Shown piece after piece: positions 33,418 to 42,958 of a DNA stretch of 64,000 bases. The position numbers were made by a program, and so were the translations under genes. The stretch's first letter is position 1. Every line of letters starts with the position of its first letter. The notes beneath the pieces were generated by a model. That model saw only the letters and a program-made list of their open reading frames with translations, ran no database searches and had not been told where the DNA came from. Origin of the DNA: Proteiniphilum saccharofermentans. GTDB lineage: Bacteria > Bacteroidota > Bacteroidia > Bacteroidales > Dysgonomonadaceae. The stretch is taken from contig NZ_LT605205.1 of assembly GCF_900095135.1 (NCBI RefSeq), forward strand, positions 3,844,001-3,908,000, read 5' to 3'.

Positions 33418-34851
33418 ATGAGAAAGACTTTAAGCTTATTTATCGTGCTGTCCCTGTTCGGTTGTTCTTCTCCAAAACACCACTATTCTACCAAAGAGAT
33501 TAACAAAGAAATAACATCGGGAAATTTTACAAGGGCAACGGAACTGATTGATTCTCTTGTATCGGTAGGACAACCAAGCAAAGCGCAACAACAGGTTCTT
33601 CTTTTTACGCAAGACTCCTTGCGCAGGGTGAGGCTGGATTTCAACAAAACAAAGGATGAAATAATCGATTGGATAGAAAGAAACCGACTGTTCATCCCTT
33701 CCGATTCACTGATAGATAGCTGGGAACGATCTAAAACACTCGAATTCAGGATCATCGACGGAGAGAAACGATATTTCAGGAATGCCGCACCCAATATATT
33801 CCGGGTAGATGCTTCGGCGAGAGAGCTGACAAAGATCCTCGCGCCCGGATCAGATACACCGCGCGATTCGTTGCTCATCAGCGCGTTCAATTATAAAGCT
33901 GAGAGCGACACGAAAGGGAAATACCTCCTCCCCTCCAAGAAAGTCAAAGCGCGCTACACACTTACTGTAAATGCGGATGCAGCGCCCGACGGAGAAGTAC
34001 TGAGGGTCTGGCTCCCGTTTCCGAGAAAAGATATCCGCCGACAAACAGATGTAAAACTACTTGCAGCCTCACAATCCGACTATCTCTTATCCGACGACAA
34101 GACAGTGCATACAAGTGTGTTTATGGAACAAAAGGCTGTAGCAGGAAAACCTACCCTCTTCTGGATCGATTTTGAATTCACTTCCCGGGGAGAATGGTTC
34201 GACCTCTCTGGAATAGAGGTGAATCCTTACGATACAAACAGTACATTATACCAAACATATACAGCCGAACAACAACCCCATATCCTGTTTTCGGAAAATA
34301 TCAGGACTCTGACGGACAGTATAACCCGGAATGCCAGGACCCCGATAGAAACCCTTCAGGCAATTTATCGTCACATTACCTCCAACTACCCCTGGGCAAG
34401 TGCACTGGAATATTCCACTATCTCCAACATTCCGGAATATGTAATCGAGAATCGCAAAGGCGATTGCGGACAAGTAACATTACTATTAATCACCATGTTG
34501 CGTCACAAAGGTATTCCCGCCCGCTGGCAAAGCGGATGGATGACTCACCCGGGAGAAGTGAACCTGCACGACTGGGCGGAAGTCTATTTTGAAGGTACCG
34601 GCTGGATTCCGGTCGATATTTCATTCGGCCGTGGCGAGCCTGTCCCTATCCGGCCGGGACGGGAATTTTTCATGAGTGGCATCGACTCCTACCGCTTGTA
34701 TATCAATTCGGATTTCTCAGGAGATTTTTATCCCGAAAAAATATATCCCCGAAGCGAAACAGTCGATTTCCAGCGGGGAGAAGTGGAATCTGACCGATGG
34801 AACCTTTATTTTGATCAATGGAAATATAAGATGGAGTTAACTTACCGATAA
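33418..34851 (+). CDS. Transglutaminase-like lipoprotein
   Basis: The product has 477 residues. A signal peptide with lipobox LFGC (Cys16) is followed by a domain with an IgA-like beta fold, then a transglutaminase/protease core. The catalytic triad motifs are ENRKGDCGQVTLL (Cys), NLHDWAEVYFEGTGW (His) and PVDISFGRG (Asp). Such proteins act as envelope cysteine peptidases or amidases, and the substrate is unknown. It precedes nadE by 48 bp but a separate promoter for nadE seems present, so the two may not be one unit. Confidence 0.7.
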   Translation: MRKTLSLFIVLSLFGCSSPKHHYSTKEINKEITSGNFTRATELIDSLVSVGQPSKAQQQVLLFTQDSLRRVRLDFNKTKDEIIDWIERNRLFIPSDSLIDSWERSKTLEFRIIDGEKRYFRNAAPNIFRVDASARELTKILAPGSDTPRDSLLISAFNYKAESDTKGKYLLPSKKVKARYTLTVNADAAPDGEVLRVWLPFPRKDIRRQTDVKLLAASQSDYLLSDDKTVHTSVFMEQKAVAGKPTLFWIDFEFTSRGEWFDLSGIEVNPYDTNSTLYQTYTAEQQPHILFSENIRTLTDSITRNARTPIETLQAIYRHITSNYPWASALEYSTISNIPEYVIENRKGDCGQVTLLLITMLRHKGIPARWQSGWMTHPGEVNLHDWAEVYFEGTGWIPVDISFGRGEPVPIRPGREFFMSGIDSYRLYINSDFSGDFYPEKIYPRSETVDFQRGEVESDRWNLYFDQWKYKMELTYR

Positions 34852-34865
34852 TGGATTCTATTCAT

Positions 34866-34873
34866 TATCTTTG
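34866..34873 (+). promoter_or_regulatory. Candidate -7 promoter element TATCTTTG of nadE
   Basis: A perfect TAnnTTTG match. Transcription would start near 34880, downstream of the alternative nadE start at 34873. The element therefore favours the ATG at 34900. No clear TTTG at the -33 distance. Confidence 0.45.
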
Positions 34874-34899
34874 TGATAAAGATTGCAAATTCATTGAAT

Positions 34900-36876
34900 A
34901 TGAACATAAATGACTACGGATTTCTACGTGTGGCAGCTGCGTCACCGAAGCTTAAGGTGGCGGATTGCAATTACAACACCGAAGAAATAAAACAAGTAAT
35001 AGAACAGGCCCAGCAGGAAGAGGTACAGATACTCTGTTTCCCGGAACTGAGTCTCACAGGATATAGCTGCGGTGATCTCTTCTTTCAGAAAGCACTACAA
35101 CAAAAAGCGCTGGAATCATTATGCAAACTGGTTCGTTTTTTAGAGGAGAGGCCTTCCATTATCACTATCGTAGGTCTTCCCCTGCTTATTCAAAACAACC
35201 TCTACAACGTTGCCGCTGTCTTGTCGGGTGAAGGGATCCTGGGCTTTGTCCCTAAAACCTATATTCCCAATAATAACGAATATTACGAGAAAAGATGGTT
35301 CACCTCCGGGGACGATCTTACCGGTCATACTGTGACTATCGACGGTGACAAATTTGATTTAACAATAGACATAGCAACCGGCAAGATACCAATCTCTTCC
35401 ACAGGCATGATCTTTCAGACCTCTTTCGGGAGCTTTGGCATCGAAATTTGCGAGGACCTGTGGATGCCGGCTCCACCGTCATCCTACCTGGCTATGCAGG
35501 GAGCCGATCTGATCTTTAACCTCTCCGCAAGCAATGAACTGGTCGGCAAAAACCGTTACCGGAAGTCCCTTGTACTACAGCAGTCGGGACGATGCAACGC
35601 TGCATACATTTACGCTTCGGCAGGTTGGGGTGAATCGACTACCGATATGGTCTTTTCCGGGGCCTGCTTCATTGCCGAAAACGGAGCCATGCTGGCAGAA
35701 TCGGAACGGTTTTCACCGAAGAGCGAGTTGATCATTGCAGATATCGATATTGAGGCATTGCGTTACGACCGGCTGAGAAATTGCAATTACATATCTCCAA
35801 TATTTCACGAGAAGACCACAATTAACTGTTATATAGACTTCGTGACTTCAGACAGGATGTTCCGCAGGTTTAATCCCCATCCTTTCATTCCTCCGAAAGG
35901 AGAGAGCGGAGAGAGCCTCTCCGAAGTTTTCGATATCCAAACGCACGGGCTGGCAAAACGATTGTTACATACCGGCATAAAAAAAGTCACCATTGGCATT
36001 TCAGGAGGATTGGATTCCACACTTGCACTTTTAGTGACCGTCAAGGCTTTCGATCTGTTGGGCCTGCCACGTGAAAACATCTACGGCATCACCATGCCCG
36101 GCTTCGGAACTACCGGCAGGACATATGACAATGCTGTTGCACTGATGAAATCATTGGGTGTGGCTATCAAGGAGATATCCATAGTAGACGCCGTGACCCA
36201 GCATCTCACAGATATCGGACACGACATCAATAATCACGATGTTACTTATGAAAACAGCCAGGCTCGCGAACGAACCCAGATACTGATGGATTATGCCAAC
36301 AAGATTAACGGCCTGGTAGTGGGAACAGGAAATATGTCGGAACTGGCACTGGGATGGGCAACTTATAACGGCGACCACATGTCGATGTACGGAGTGAACA
36401 CAAGCGTCCCCAAAACACTCGTCTCGACACTCGTAAGATGGGTTGCCGATACCCGGACAGAAGAGGAAGCCTCCCGTAGAATCCTGTACGATATTCTGGA
36501 TACCCCCTTTAGCCCCGAACTGTTACCTGCCCGCGAGGATGGAAAGATTGCGCAGGAAACGGAACACTTCGTGGGTCCTTACGAACTGCACGATTTCTTC
36601 CTGCACCGTATGCTCCGCTATGGTGACGCACCGTCACGCATACGTTTTATGGCTGGACAGGCATTTGCCGGAGAATACTCCACCCAGGAAATAATGAAAT
36701 GGTTGAAACTGTTTTACAAAAGATTCTTCGCCCAACAGTTCAAGCGCTCCTGCATGCCGGACGGCCCTAAAGTAGGATCAGTGAACCTGTCACCCCGCAG
36801 TGACTGGCGTATGCCAAGCGATGCTTCAGTGAATATCTGGCTTGCAGAATTGGAAGAATGGGATGTATCAGGGTAA
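34900..36876 (+). CDS. nadE: Glutamine-hydrolysing NAD+ synthetase
   Basis: The product has 658 residues, normal for the two-domain enzyme. The nitrilase-type glutaminase domain (about 1-290) has CFPELSLTGYSCGD (Glu), VPKTYIPNNNEYYEKRWF (Lys) and FGIEICEDLW (Cys). The synthetase domain has the ATP-binding GISGGLDSTLAL at about residue 370, then VGTGNMSELALGWATYNGDH. It makes NAD+ from deamido-NAD, ATP and glutamine in the cytoplasm. The start at MNINDYGFLR is chosen from the promoter position. This is a core housekeeping gene and marks 32.6-39.1 kb as more conserved than its surroundings. Confidence 0.9.
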   Translation: MNINDYGFLRVAAASPKLKVADCNYNTEEIKQVIEQAQQEEVQILCFPELSLTGYSCGDLFFQKALQQKALESLCKLVRFLEERPSIITIVGLPLLIQNNLYNVAAVLSGEGILGFVPKTYIPNNNEYYEKRWFTSGDDLTGHTVTIDGDKFDLTIDIATGKIPISSTGMIFQTSFGSFGIEICEDLWMPAPPSSYLAMQGADLIFNLSASNELVGKNRYRKSLVLQQSGRCNAAYIYASAGWGESTTDMVFSGACFIAENGAMLAESERFSPKSELIIADIDIEALRYDRLRNCNYISPIFHEKTTINCYIDFVTSDRMFRRFNPHPFIPPKGESGESLSEVFDIQTHGLAKRLLHTGIKKVTIGISGGLDSTLALLVTVKAFDLLGLPRENIYGITMPGFGTTGRTYDNAVALMKSLGVAIKEISIVDAVTQHLTDIGHDINNHDVTYENSQARERTQILMDYANKINGLVVGTGNMSELALGWATYNGDHMSMYGVNTSVPKTLVSTLVRWVADTRTEEEASRRILYDILDTPFSPELLPAREDGKIAQETEHFVGPYELHDFFLHRMLRYGDAPSRIRFMAGQAFAGEYSTQEIMKWLKLFYKRFFAQQFKRSCMPDGPKVGSVNLSPRSDWRMPSDASVNIWLAELEEWDVSG

Positions 36877-36898
36877 TCAACTCAACGAATCATTTATT

Positions 36899-38320
36899 AT
36901 GCAACAACTAATATCCCTCTTCACAACATATACCGGCAAATCCAACCCGACACTGGAGGTATTGCCTACCTCAGGGTCAAACAGGAGATATTTCCGCCTG
37001 AAAAAAAATGACCTGTCGCTTATCGGTGTACATGGGGAATCGCGCGATGAGAACCGTGCATTTATAGCATTGTCCCGCCATTTTCATCAGCAGCAACTGA
37101 ATACCCCGGAGATATTTGCCGTTTCGGAGGATGAAATGTTCTATATCCAACGGGATCTGGGAGATGAGATTCTGTTCGATACCATCAAAGGAGGCAGGCT
37201 CACGGGTGTTTTCAGCCATGAAGAAAAAGTGCTCTTACACAAAACCATCGCGATGCTTGCCGATTTTCAGGTGAAAGGTGCAGAGGGACTGGATTTCAAC
37301 GTCTGCTATCCTCTGCCGGAATTCAATAACCGCTCCGTATATTGGGATCTGAACTACTTCAAGTATAATTTCCTGAAAACGACAGGCATGGATTTTCAGG
37401 AAGATTTACTGGAAAATGACTTTGAGAAACTGGCAAAAAACCTGTTGCAGGACCAATCAGACACATTCATGTACCGAGATTTCCAATCACGGAATGTAAT
37501 GCTGGTAGACGGTAATCCCTGGTTTATCGATTTTCAGGGTGGCAGGAAAGGTCCTGTCTACTATGATGTGGCGTCATTCCTCTGGCAGGCAAAAGCCAAT
37601 TTTCCGGAAGAGCTACGCAATGAACTCATTCATACATATATCGAATCATTAAGGAAATACGAACCGGTAGATGAATCCGCCTTCCTGAAACAACTGCGCC
37701 AGTTTGTCCTCTTCCGCACACTGCAGGTACTCGGAGCTTATGGATTCAGGGGTTATTTTGAAAAAAAACCGCATTTTATCCAAAGCGTGCCATTCGCACT
37801 CAATAATCTCCGAGACCTACTGGAAGAAGATTTTGAGGAATACCCTTATCTCAATAGCATATTAAAAGAGATGACGGAGTTGAAGCAGTTTGCCGACTCG
37901 CGAAAGCGTGAATTGGAAGTGCGCATTTACAGCTTCGCCTACAAGAAAGGAATCCCGAATGATGCTTCCGGCAACGGAGGTGGATATGTGTTTGATTGCC
38001 GCGCCATCAATAATCCCGGGAAATATGAACGCTACAGTAACGTGACCGGTTTGGATGAGCCGGTGATCCAGTTCCTCGAAGAGGATGGTGAGATGCCCGA
38101 GTTCCTTAACTGCATCTATCCTCTGGTGGACAGGCACGTGAAGCGATATATGGAACGGGGCTTTACCGACCTGATGATTTCGTTCGGTTGTACCGGCGGG
38201 CAACACCGCTCGGTCTATGCCGCCCAGAAGACGGCAGAGCATATCTCGAGGCAGTTTGGAATTAAAGTCTCATTGGTGCATCGGGAACAGAATCTGGAGC
38301 AGGAGTTCAGGAAGAGATGA
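36899..38320 (+). CDS. Aminoglycoside-phosphotransferase-like sugar kinase fused to a RapZ C-terminal domain
   Basis: The start MQQLISLFTTYTG at 36899 is preferred; the frame from 36842 overlaps nadE. Residues 1 to about 330 form an APH-type kinase with GSNRRYFRL, MYRDFQSRNVMLVDG (catalytic Asp and metal Asn) and WFIDFQGGRKGPVYYD. Residues from about 350 match the RapZ C-terminal domain, with RIYSFAYKKGIPND, FDCRAINNPG and SFGCTGGQHRSVYAA. The next gene (ATGA overlap) is a MurU-like nucleotidyltransferase. The kinase part therefore resembles AmgK, which phosphorylates MurNAc or GlcNAc at C1 in peptidoglycan recycling. RapZ domains sense GlcN6P-related metabolites in other bacteria. Confidence 0.8.
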   Translation: MQQLISLFTTYTGKSNPTLEVLPTSGSNRRYFRLKKNDLSLIGVHGESRDENRAFIALSRHFHQQQLNTPEIFAVSEDEMFYIQRDLGDEILFDTIKGGRLTGVFSHEEKVLLHKTIAMLADFQVKGAEGLDFNVCYPLPEFNNRSVYWDLNYFKYNFLKTTGMDFQEDLLENDFEKLAKNLLQDQSDTFMYRDFQSRNVMLVDGNPWFIDFQGGRKGPVYYDVASFLWQAKANFPEELRNELIHTYIESLRKYEPVDESAFLKQLRQFVLFRTLQVLGAYGFRGYFEKKPHFIQSVPFALNNLRDLLEEDFEEYPYLNSILKEMTELKQFADSRKRELEVRIYSFAYKKGIPNDASGNGGGYVFDCRAINNPGKYERYSNVTGLDEPVIQFLEEDGEMPEFLNCIYPLVDRHVKRYMERGFTDLMISFGCTGGQHRSVYAAQKTAEHISRQFGIKVSLVHREQNLEQEFRKR

Positions 38321-39093
38321 AAGCAATGATATTTGCCGCAGGACTCGGCACAAGACTCAAACCCCTGACCGACACCATGCCCAAAGCACTGGTACCGGTC
38401 GGCGGGAAACCATTGTTACAGCATGCGATCGAGAAACTGAAAGCCGCAGGATTTGATGAGATCATTATCAACGTACACCATTTTGCACCACAGATTATTG
38501 GTTTTGTGGAAGTAAATCATCACTTTGATATTCATATCGAGTTTTCCGATGAACAGGAAAAGCTGCTTGATACGGGAGGAGGGATAAAAAAAGCCTCTCC
38601 CTTCTTCAACGACAATAAGCCGTTTCTAGTGCATAATGTAGATATTCTCTCCAATATCGATCTACGGAAATTATACGAAGCCCATACACAAAATAACTTT
38701 CCGGACCCGATACGACAATCCGGTCAGCAAAGTTACCCCCTCGCCACCCTCGTCTGCAGCGAACGGAAAACCTCCCGCTACCTTCTCTTCAACGACAATA
38801 ACCACCTGAAAGGATGGATCAATGAAAAAACAGGGGAAATAAAATCACCTTTTCCCTATTTCGATCCCCGGCACTACCGGAAATTGGCCTTTGCAGGGAT
38901 CCAAATTCTCCAACCGGCCATTTTCCAATATATGACTGATCTTCCCGATCGTTTCTCCATCATCGACTTTTATCTCTCGATCTGCGATAAGGTAAACGTA
39001 ACCTGCTATGTTCCCGAGAACCTGCAACTGATCGATGTAGGAAGAACCGACTCCCTTCAAGAGGCTGCTCGATTTCTAGACAGGCTCGTCTGA
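38317..39093 (+). CDS. Sugar-1-phosphate nucleotidyltransferase, MurU-like
   Basis: The product has 258 residues. The nucleotidyltransferase signature MIFAAGLGTRLKPLTD is followed by MPKALVPVGGKPLL with the substrate Lys, then DTGGGIKKASPFF and VHNVDILSNIDL with the metal Asp. MurU joins MurNAc-1-phosphate to UTP, giving UDP-MurNAc without the fosfomycin-sensitive route. The length is close to MurU and far from glucose-1-phosphate enzymes. It overlaps the APH-RapZ fusion gene by 4 bp, so the two act in sequence. An alternative is another NDP-sugar pathway. Confidence 0.75.
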   Translation: MKAMIFAAGLGTRLKPLTDTMPKALVPVGGKPLLQHAIEKLKAAGFDEIIINVHHFAPQIIGFVEVNHHFDIHIEFSDEQEKLLDTGGGIKKASPFFNDNKPFLVHNVDILSNIDLRKLYEAHTQNNFPDPIRQSGQQSYPLATLVCSERKTSRYLLFNDNNHLKGWINEKTGEIKSPFPYFDPRHYRKLAFAGIQILQPAIFQYMTDLPDRFSIIDFYLSICDKVNVTCYVPENLQLIDVGRTDSLQEAARFLDRLV

Positions 39094-39240
39094 TATTTTA
39101 TTTAAGTGTTTGAATATAAATTATCGCCACATCCCCAAATGAATGATTCTTTCTTTTTCTCTGGAATATTTTAATTATACAGAAAACTATTGCTAACTTT
39201 ACGGAAAGTTTTAATCATAATTAAAATAAATACGGCATGC

Positions 39241-39999
39241 GGTTACCTGTACATACACTTTCACAATATTCAGGATAGTGATCAAAATGGGGAATTGTAT
39301 GCAAAATACGGAGGTTTACCCTACCTGATACACCTGAAATTAACGGATACAGTTGTATTGAATACCTAAATAACACCATTGTCTTTAGAGATGTAGTTAG
39401 CCGATACAATCTTCGCAACACTGCATTCTTAGAAAAACTCATCCAGTTTTTAGCGGACAATATCGGACAACAATTTTCAGCGAAGAATATCAGCGATTAC
39501 CCGAAATCGCAATACACGAACTATTTCAGTACATCAGGTTCTCAATTATGTAAACTATTTGGCAAACAGCTTTATCATTCACAGAATAAACAGATACGAC
39601 ATTTCGGGTAAACGTATTTTTGAGATCGGAGAAAAATATTATTTTGAGAATACAGGCATTCAAAATGTAATCGTTGGTGGGTATCGTCCGCGAGACAGAG
39701 GAAAAATACTTGAAAATTTAGCATATAACAATTTGATTATCAATGGATATCCAGTAAAAATAGGAGCATTGGATAATCAGGAAATTGATTTTGTCTGCAA
39801 GAAAAACGGTGAGAAAAGATATTTACAAGTGGCATTAACATTAAATGACCAGGCAACTATCGAACGTGAATTTGGTAACTTAAAGAAGATAAAGGATAAC
39901 TATCCTAAAGCTGTAATCACAATGGACTCATTTATTTCGAACAGCGAAGATGGAATTGTTCATTTGACTTTAAGGGAATTTTTTAATAATTCATTTTAA
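39241..39999 (+). pseudogene. C-terminal relic of a DUF4143-type ATPase
   Basis: Three frames in order give LYAKYGGLPYLIHLKLTD, IEYLNNTIVFRDVVSRYNL and LADNIGQQFSAKNISDYPKS, then VLNYVNYLANSFIIHRINRYD through to a normal C-terminus at 39999. That order matches the end of AAA/DUF4143 ATPases. Frameshifts occur near 39345 and near 39515. The N-terminal P-loop domain is absent. The last frame (39559-39999) alone looks like a gene of 146 residues but is not. Confidence 0.65.
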
Positions 40000-40073
40000 T
40001 TTTAGTCAGCGTGATGCTTGGCACAATCTCAAATACAGAAAGCCGCATATGTAATTATTTAGCAAATTTACAA

Positions 40074-40127
40074 TGTACAAAAAATGGCAATGTTGAGTGT
40101 ACAACTTTTGGCAATATCCAATGTACA
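40074..40127. repeat. Left terminal repeat of the IS21 element
   Basis: TGTACA at 40074, at about 40098 and at 40122, separated by TGGCAA boxes. Its inverted partner is 42461-42514, with about three quarters of positions matching. Confidence 0.8.
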
Positions 40128-40177
40128 GGTTTAACATTACATTAACTATCTCTTTTTTATTGTATTCAACTGTTTTT

Positions 40178-40930
40178 TTATTCTTTCTCAAGGAAAGTTT
40201 TCCGGTTGTCCATACGGTAACCGTTTCCCTCGAACCTGATCACCTCGCAACGATATAGCAGTCGATCCAGGATGGCTGTGGCTAACACTTCATCATCCAG
40301 TGTCTCCGCCCACTGGCTGGGTGACTTGTTAGTGGTGATGATGATCGAGCACTGCTCATGCAGGTGATTGATCAGATTGAACAGAGCCACCGCTTCACTC
40401 TTTTGCACCGGGAACATCATGATGTCATCTATGGCAATCAGGTGTGCCTTGGTGTATCGCTTGTAGGTGCTCATTGCCGATGAGATGATTTCTTTCCTGT
40501 TGAGCACGCCTATCAGGTCAGCCATGGTGGTAAAATAGGCCCTATAACCTTTCTTGATGGCATCATTGACCAGTCCCCCGGCCAGGTATGTTTTGCCCGT
40601 ACCGCTTGGCCCCATCAGCACCAGGTTGTATAGCTGATCGACCCAGAGCAGCTCCCTGAGCTGTGTCATCTGCCTTATGCCGATGCTGCTCGAGGCCTTG
40701 TAATCGTACTCGTCAAGCTCGTGTGCACGTGGCAGACGGGCCAGTTTAGTCCTGCGCCGGTAATCATTCAGCTGTCGCTGCTCTAGCTCTTTTATAAGCA
40801 TGTTCTCCAGGAAGTCCGCGTATCCCGGTGTATCTATGCTCGCCTGGTGAAGCATCGGCTGCAAGTTTTTGCTCAGGTATCCCAAACGAAGTATGCCGGC
40901 ATATTGCTTCATGTTTTCTATCTGCTTCAT
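40178..40930 (-). CDS. istB: IstB ATPase of the IS21 element
   Basis: The product has 250 residues, the normal IstB length. The Walker A motif GPSGTGKTYLAGGL (about residue 108), Walker B LIAIDDIMMF, and sensor IIITTNKSPSQW are all intact. IstB is the AAA+ helper that selects target DNA and activates the IstA transposase. It overlaps the end of istA by 4 bp (ATGA), showing coupled translation. It appears functional, but the partner istA is frameshifted. Confidence 0.9.
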   Translation of the reverse strand: MKQIENMKQYAGILRLGYLSKNLQPMLHQASIDTPGYADFLENMLIKELEQRQLNDYRRRTKLARLPRAHELDEYDYKASSSIGIRQMTQLRELLWVDQLYNLVLMGPSGTGKTYLAGGLVNDAIKKGYRAYFTTMADLIGVLNRKEIISSAMSTYKRYTKAHLIAIDDIMMFPVQKSEAVALFNLINHLHEQCSIIITTNKSPSQWAETLDDEVLATAILDRLLYRCEVIRFEGNGYRMDNRKTFLEKE

Positions 40931-42403
40931 AGCTCCATGATTTGATCGTACCGGTTTATCTTGCTTCTCTCGGGGATGTATGCATCCGTGTCATACTGAC
41001 TTGTTTGAACACCGTCATGCAACACGCTTACAACAGGCAAGGGCTTCTTCTCCCGGCGTTTTAACTCCCGGTAATGTGATGCGGCTTCTTTCAGGTAAAG
41101 GGCGTTGTAGAGCCCATTGTCGAGGCAGTAATCAAGTGCACTGCCAACGATCTCCTCACCATATTCGCCCATCACCTCCCTTATCATTTTCAGATTGTCT
41201 CTCAGATAACGGGGCTTATACTTGTGTATCTCCTCTTACCTTGCCTTTTTCAAGACTGACGGGGTGCTCGGCCAGAAGGATGCCTTGCCGGTTGGAAAGC
41301 GAAAGGGTGCCATCCTTGACCTTGAGTAATACCTCCGGTCCCTTCCCGTTATAGGTGCCATATGGGACCCTGTAGAAGTTCCCCTTGTAACTGATTGTGT
41401 TATCTTTTCTCACCGTGTAGGTGGGAATCTCATCCCGGGGGATTGCCGGTGAGGGGCGAAAAAAGGAGAGATGCTCCTTTTCAATCAACCACACGTCATG
41501 GGGCAGGCGCTTCGTCGTGGCATGTTTGGTGCCGTTCGCCTTGCGCTCCAACCAGCTCAGGACTTCCTCGTTGAGGCGATCTATATCGTGAAAGGTACGC
41601 GCGCGAAGAAAGTTGTTTTTCACGTATCCTACCACGTTCTCGACCCGGCCTTTGCTCTGGGGATCGGCCTTGCGGCAGAACTCAACGCTGATACCGCGTT
41701 CATCCCTGTAGCGACGAAAATCATCAGCCAGGAGATAATCGCCAAGGTTCTCACTTTTCAGAAACACCGAGTCCTGATCATAGAGAAGCTTCCCGGGGAT
41801 ACCCTCTATATACTTGAAGGCCTGCTCGTGAGCCTGGACGGCTGTTTTCCCGGTGAAGGGAGTTGTTTGGAAAAACACATATTTGTAGCGACTGCGTGAC
41901 AGGACAAGGGCAAAAAAATAAACCCTGCGCCTACTGCCGTCCAAACGTCGCATCTGTGCTGTACCGAAGTCAACCTGCGCCTGGCTGCCATATGCAAACT
42001 CTTCCAGGGCTTCCGTCTGGCGGATCTTCTCCGGTACAGGGATCTTCTCCTGACGCCGCACGTGCTGGACAAAGTTGTATACAGTCTTGCTGTTCACCTT
42101 CGGCAAGTCGGCGTATTTCTCCTTCAGCCGGTCTTCTATCACTGCCGCCGGCAAACCATTGTCTATACTCAATAAGGAAAGAACGTCCGGGTAATATGGC
42201 GACAGAACAAGTTCGTATACACGTTGTTTCATTGAAAACTCATGAAACTCTTCTTCACTCATCTTCTTGTACCTGGAAACAGTTCTGCGATCAACACCCA
42301 ACTTTTTTGCAATTTTACTGTCCGAATTGCCCGGATTACTGGAAAGTTCTTTAACTTCGTACCACATACGTACCTTTCTAAGGTCATGTATCTGAGTCTT
42401 CAT
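40927..42403 (-). pseudogene. istA: IstA transposase of the IS21 element, split by a one-base frameshift
   Basis: The first frame (42403 down to 41216, 395 residues) has an N-terminal helix-turn-helix (KIAKKLGVDRRTVSRYKK) and the rve DDE core: QVDFGTAQMRR, LLYDQDSVFLKS and KGRVENVVGYVKN. It stops after KGKVRGDTQV. Shifting by +1 at CAA GTA TAA continues YKPRYLRDNLKMIREVMGEY to the end at 40927. The joined protein has about 490 residues, the usual IstA length. The DDE residues are all in the first part, but the C-terminal IstB-contacting part is lost. A sequencing error cannot be excluded. Confidence 0.8.
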
Positions 42404-42460
42404 AGTGTTTGTATTTTCGTGAATTACAAATATATGAAGACTCTTCTTTAACCCTTTTTA

Positions 42461-42514
42461 TGTACATTGCATATTGCCAATTTCTGTACATTCAATCTTG
42501 CCGAAAATTGTACA
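42461..42514. repeat. Right terminal repeat of the IS21 element
   Basis: TGTACA at 42461, 42485 and 42509 with intervening TTGCCAA and TTGCCGA boxes; it is the inverted partner of 40074-40127. Confidence 0.8.
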
Positions 42515-42515
42515 T

Positions 42516-42598
42516 GCGAAGTTACTGATTACAGCATATAAAGGAACTGACTTTATTCCGTTCTCAAAGCCAAAATTCTTTTTGGATAAACGAATGCC
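42516..42598 (-). pseudogene. C-terminal relic of an AAA-type ATPase gene next to IS21
   Basis: On the minus strand the DNA directly outside the IS21 right end reads GIRLSKKNFGFENGIKSVPL and then YAVISNF. This resembles the extreme C-terminus of Bacteroidota AAA ATPases (GIRLS..NFG....I.S.PLYA). It is cut by the IS21 end. DNA further upstream has stops in all frames. Confidence 0.4.
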
Positions 42599-42958
42599 AT
42601 AGGTACATTTATATTTTTTCATAGACAAAATGATGCTTGTTTGAATTTATCCGTTGCATCCTTAATATTATCTGCAAAATCCCTGTTAACATTATAAAAA
42701 CCTTCCTGCACTCTCTCCAAATCAATATAGATTCCCATATCCTTCTTTACCGCTTAACATAAATAAAGCCTTATCTTTTAACTTAAATTCTCACTAACCA
42801 GCATATATTAAATAGTTAAACTTTGTTAATAGTTCGCCATATAATAAATTATTTTACTTTTATAGTTGCATATATAAATTTATTAATTTTAATTTGCAGG
42901 TATATTTTAATACACTTATATTATTATCGAGGTAAATAGAATTAAATTATGAGATAAA
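42599..42958. other. Gene-free, very AT-rich stretch before the AGE epimerase gene
   Basis: The first 150 bases may be decayed coding DNA on the minus strand. The remainder is very AT-rich with no open frame. TATAGTTG at 42861-42868 is a 7 of 8 match to the -7 consensus but has no -33 partner. No RNA gene or strong hairpin was seen. Confidence 0.4.

Larger units (their letters stand above)
40074..42514 (-). mobile_element. IS21-family element with terminal multi-repeat ends
   Basis: The element carries istA (broken) and istB on the minus strand. Both ends hold 54-bp inverted repeats, each with three TGTACA boxes and two TTGGCAA-like boxes, the layout of IS21 transposase-binding sites. No convincing 4-8 bp target duplication is visible outside 40074 and 42514. 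It lies between two different ATPase gene relics. Confidence 0.85.
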
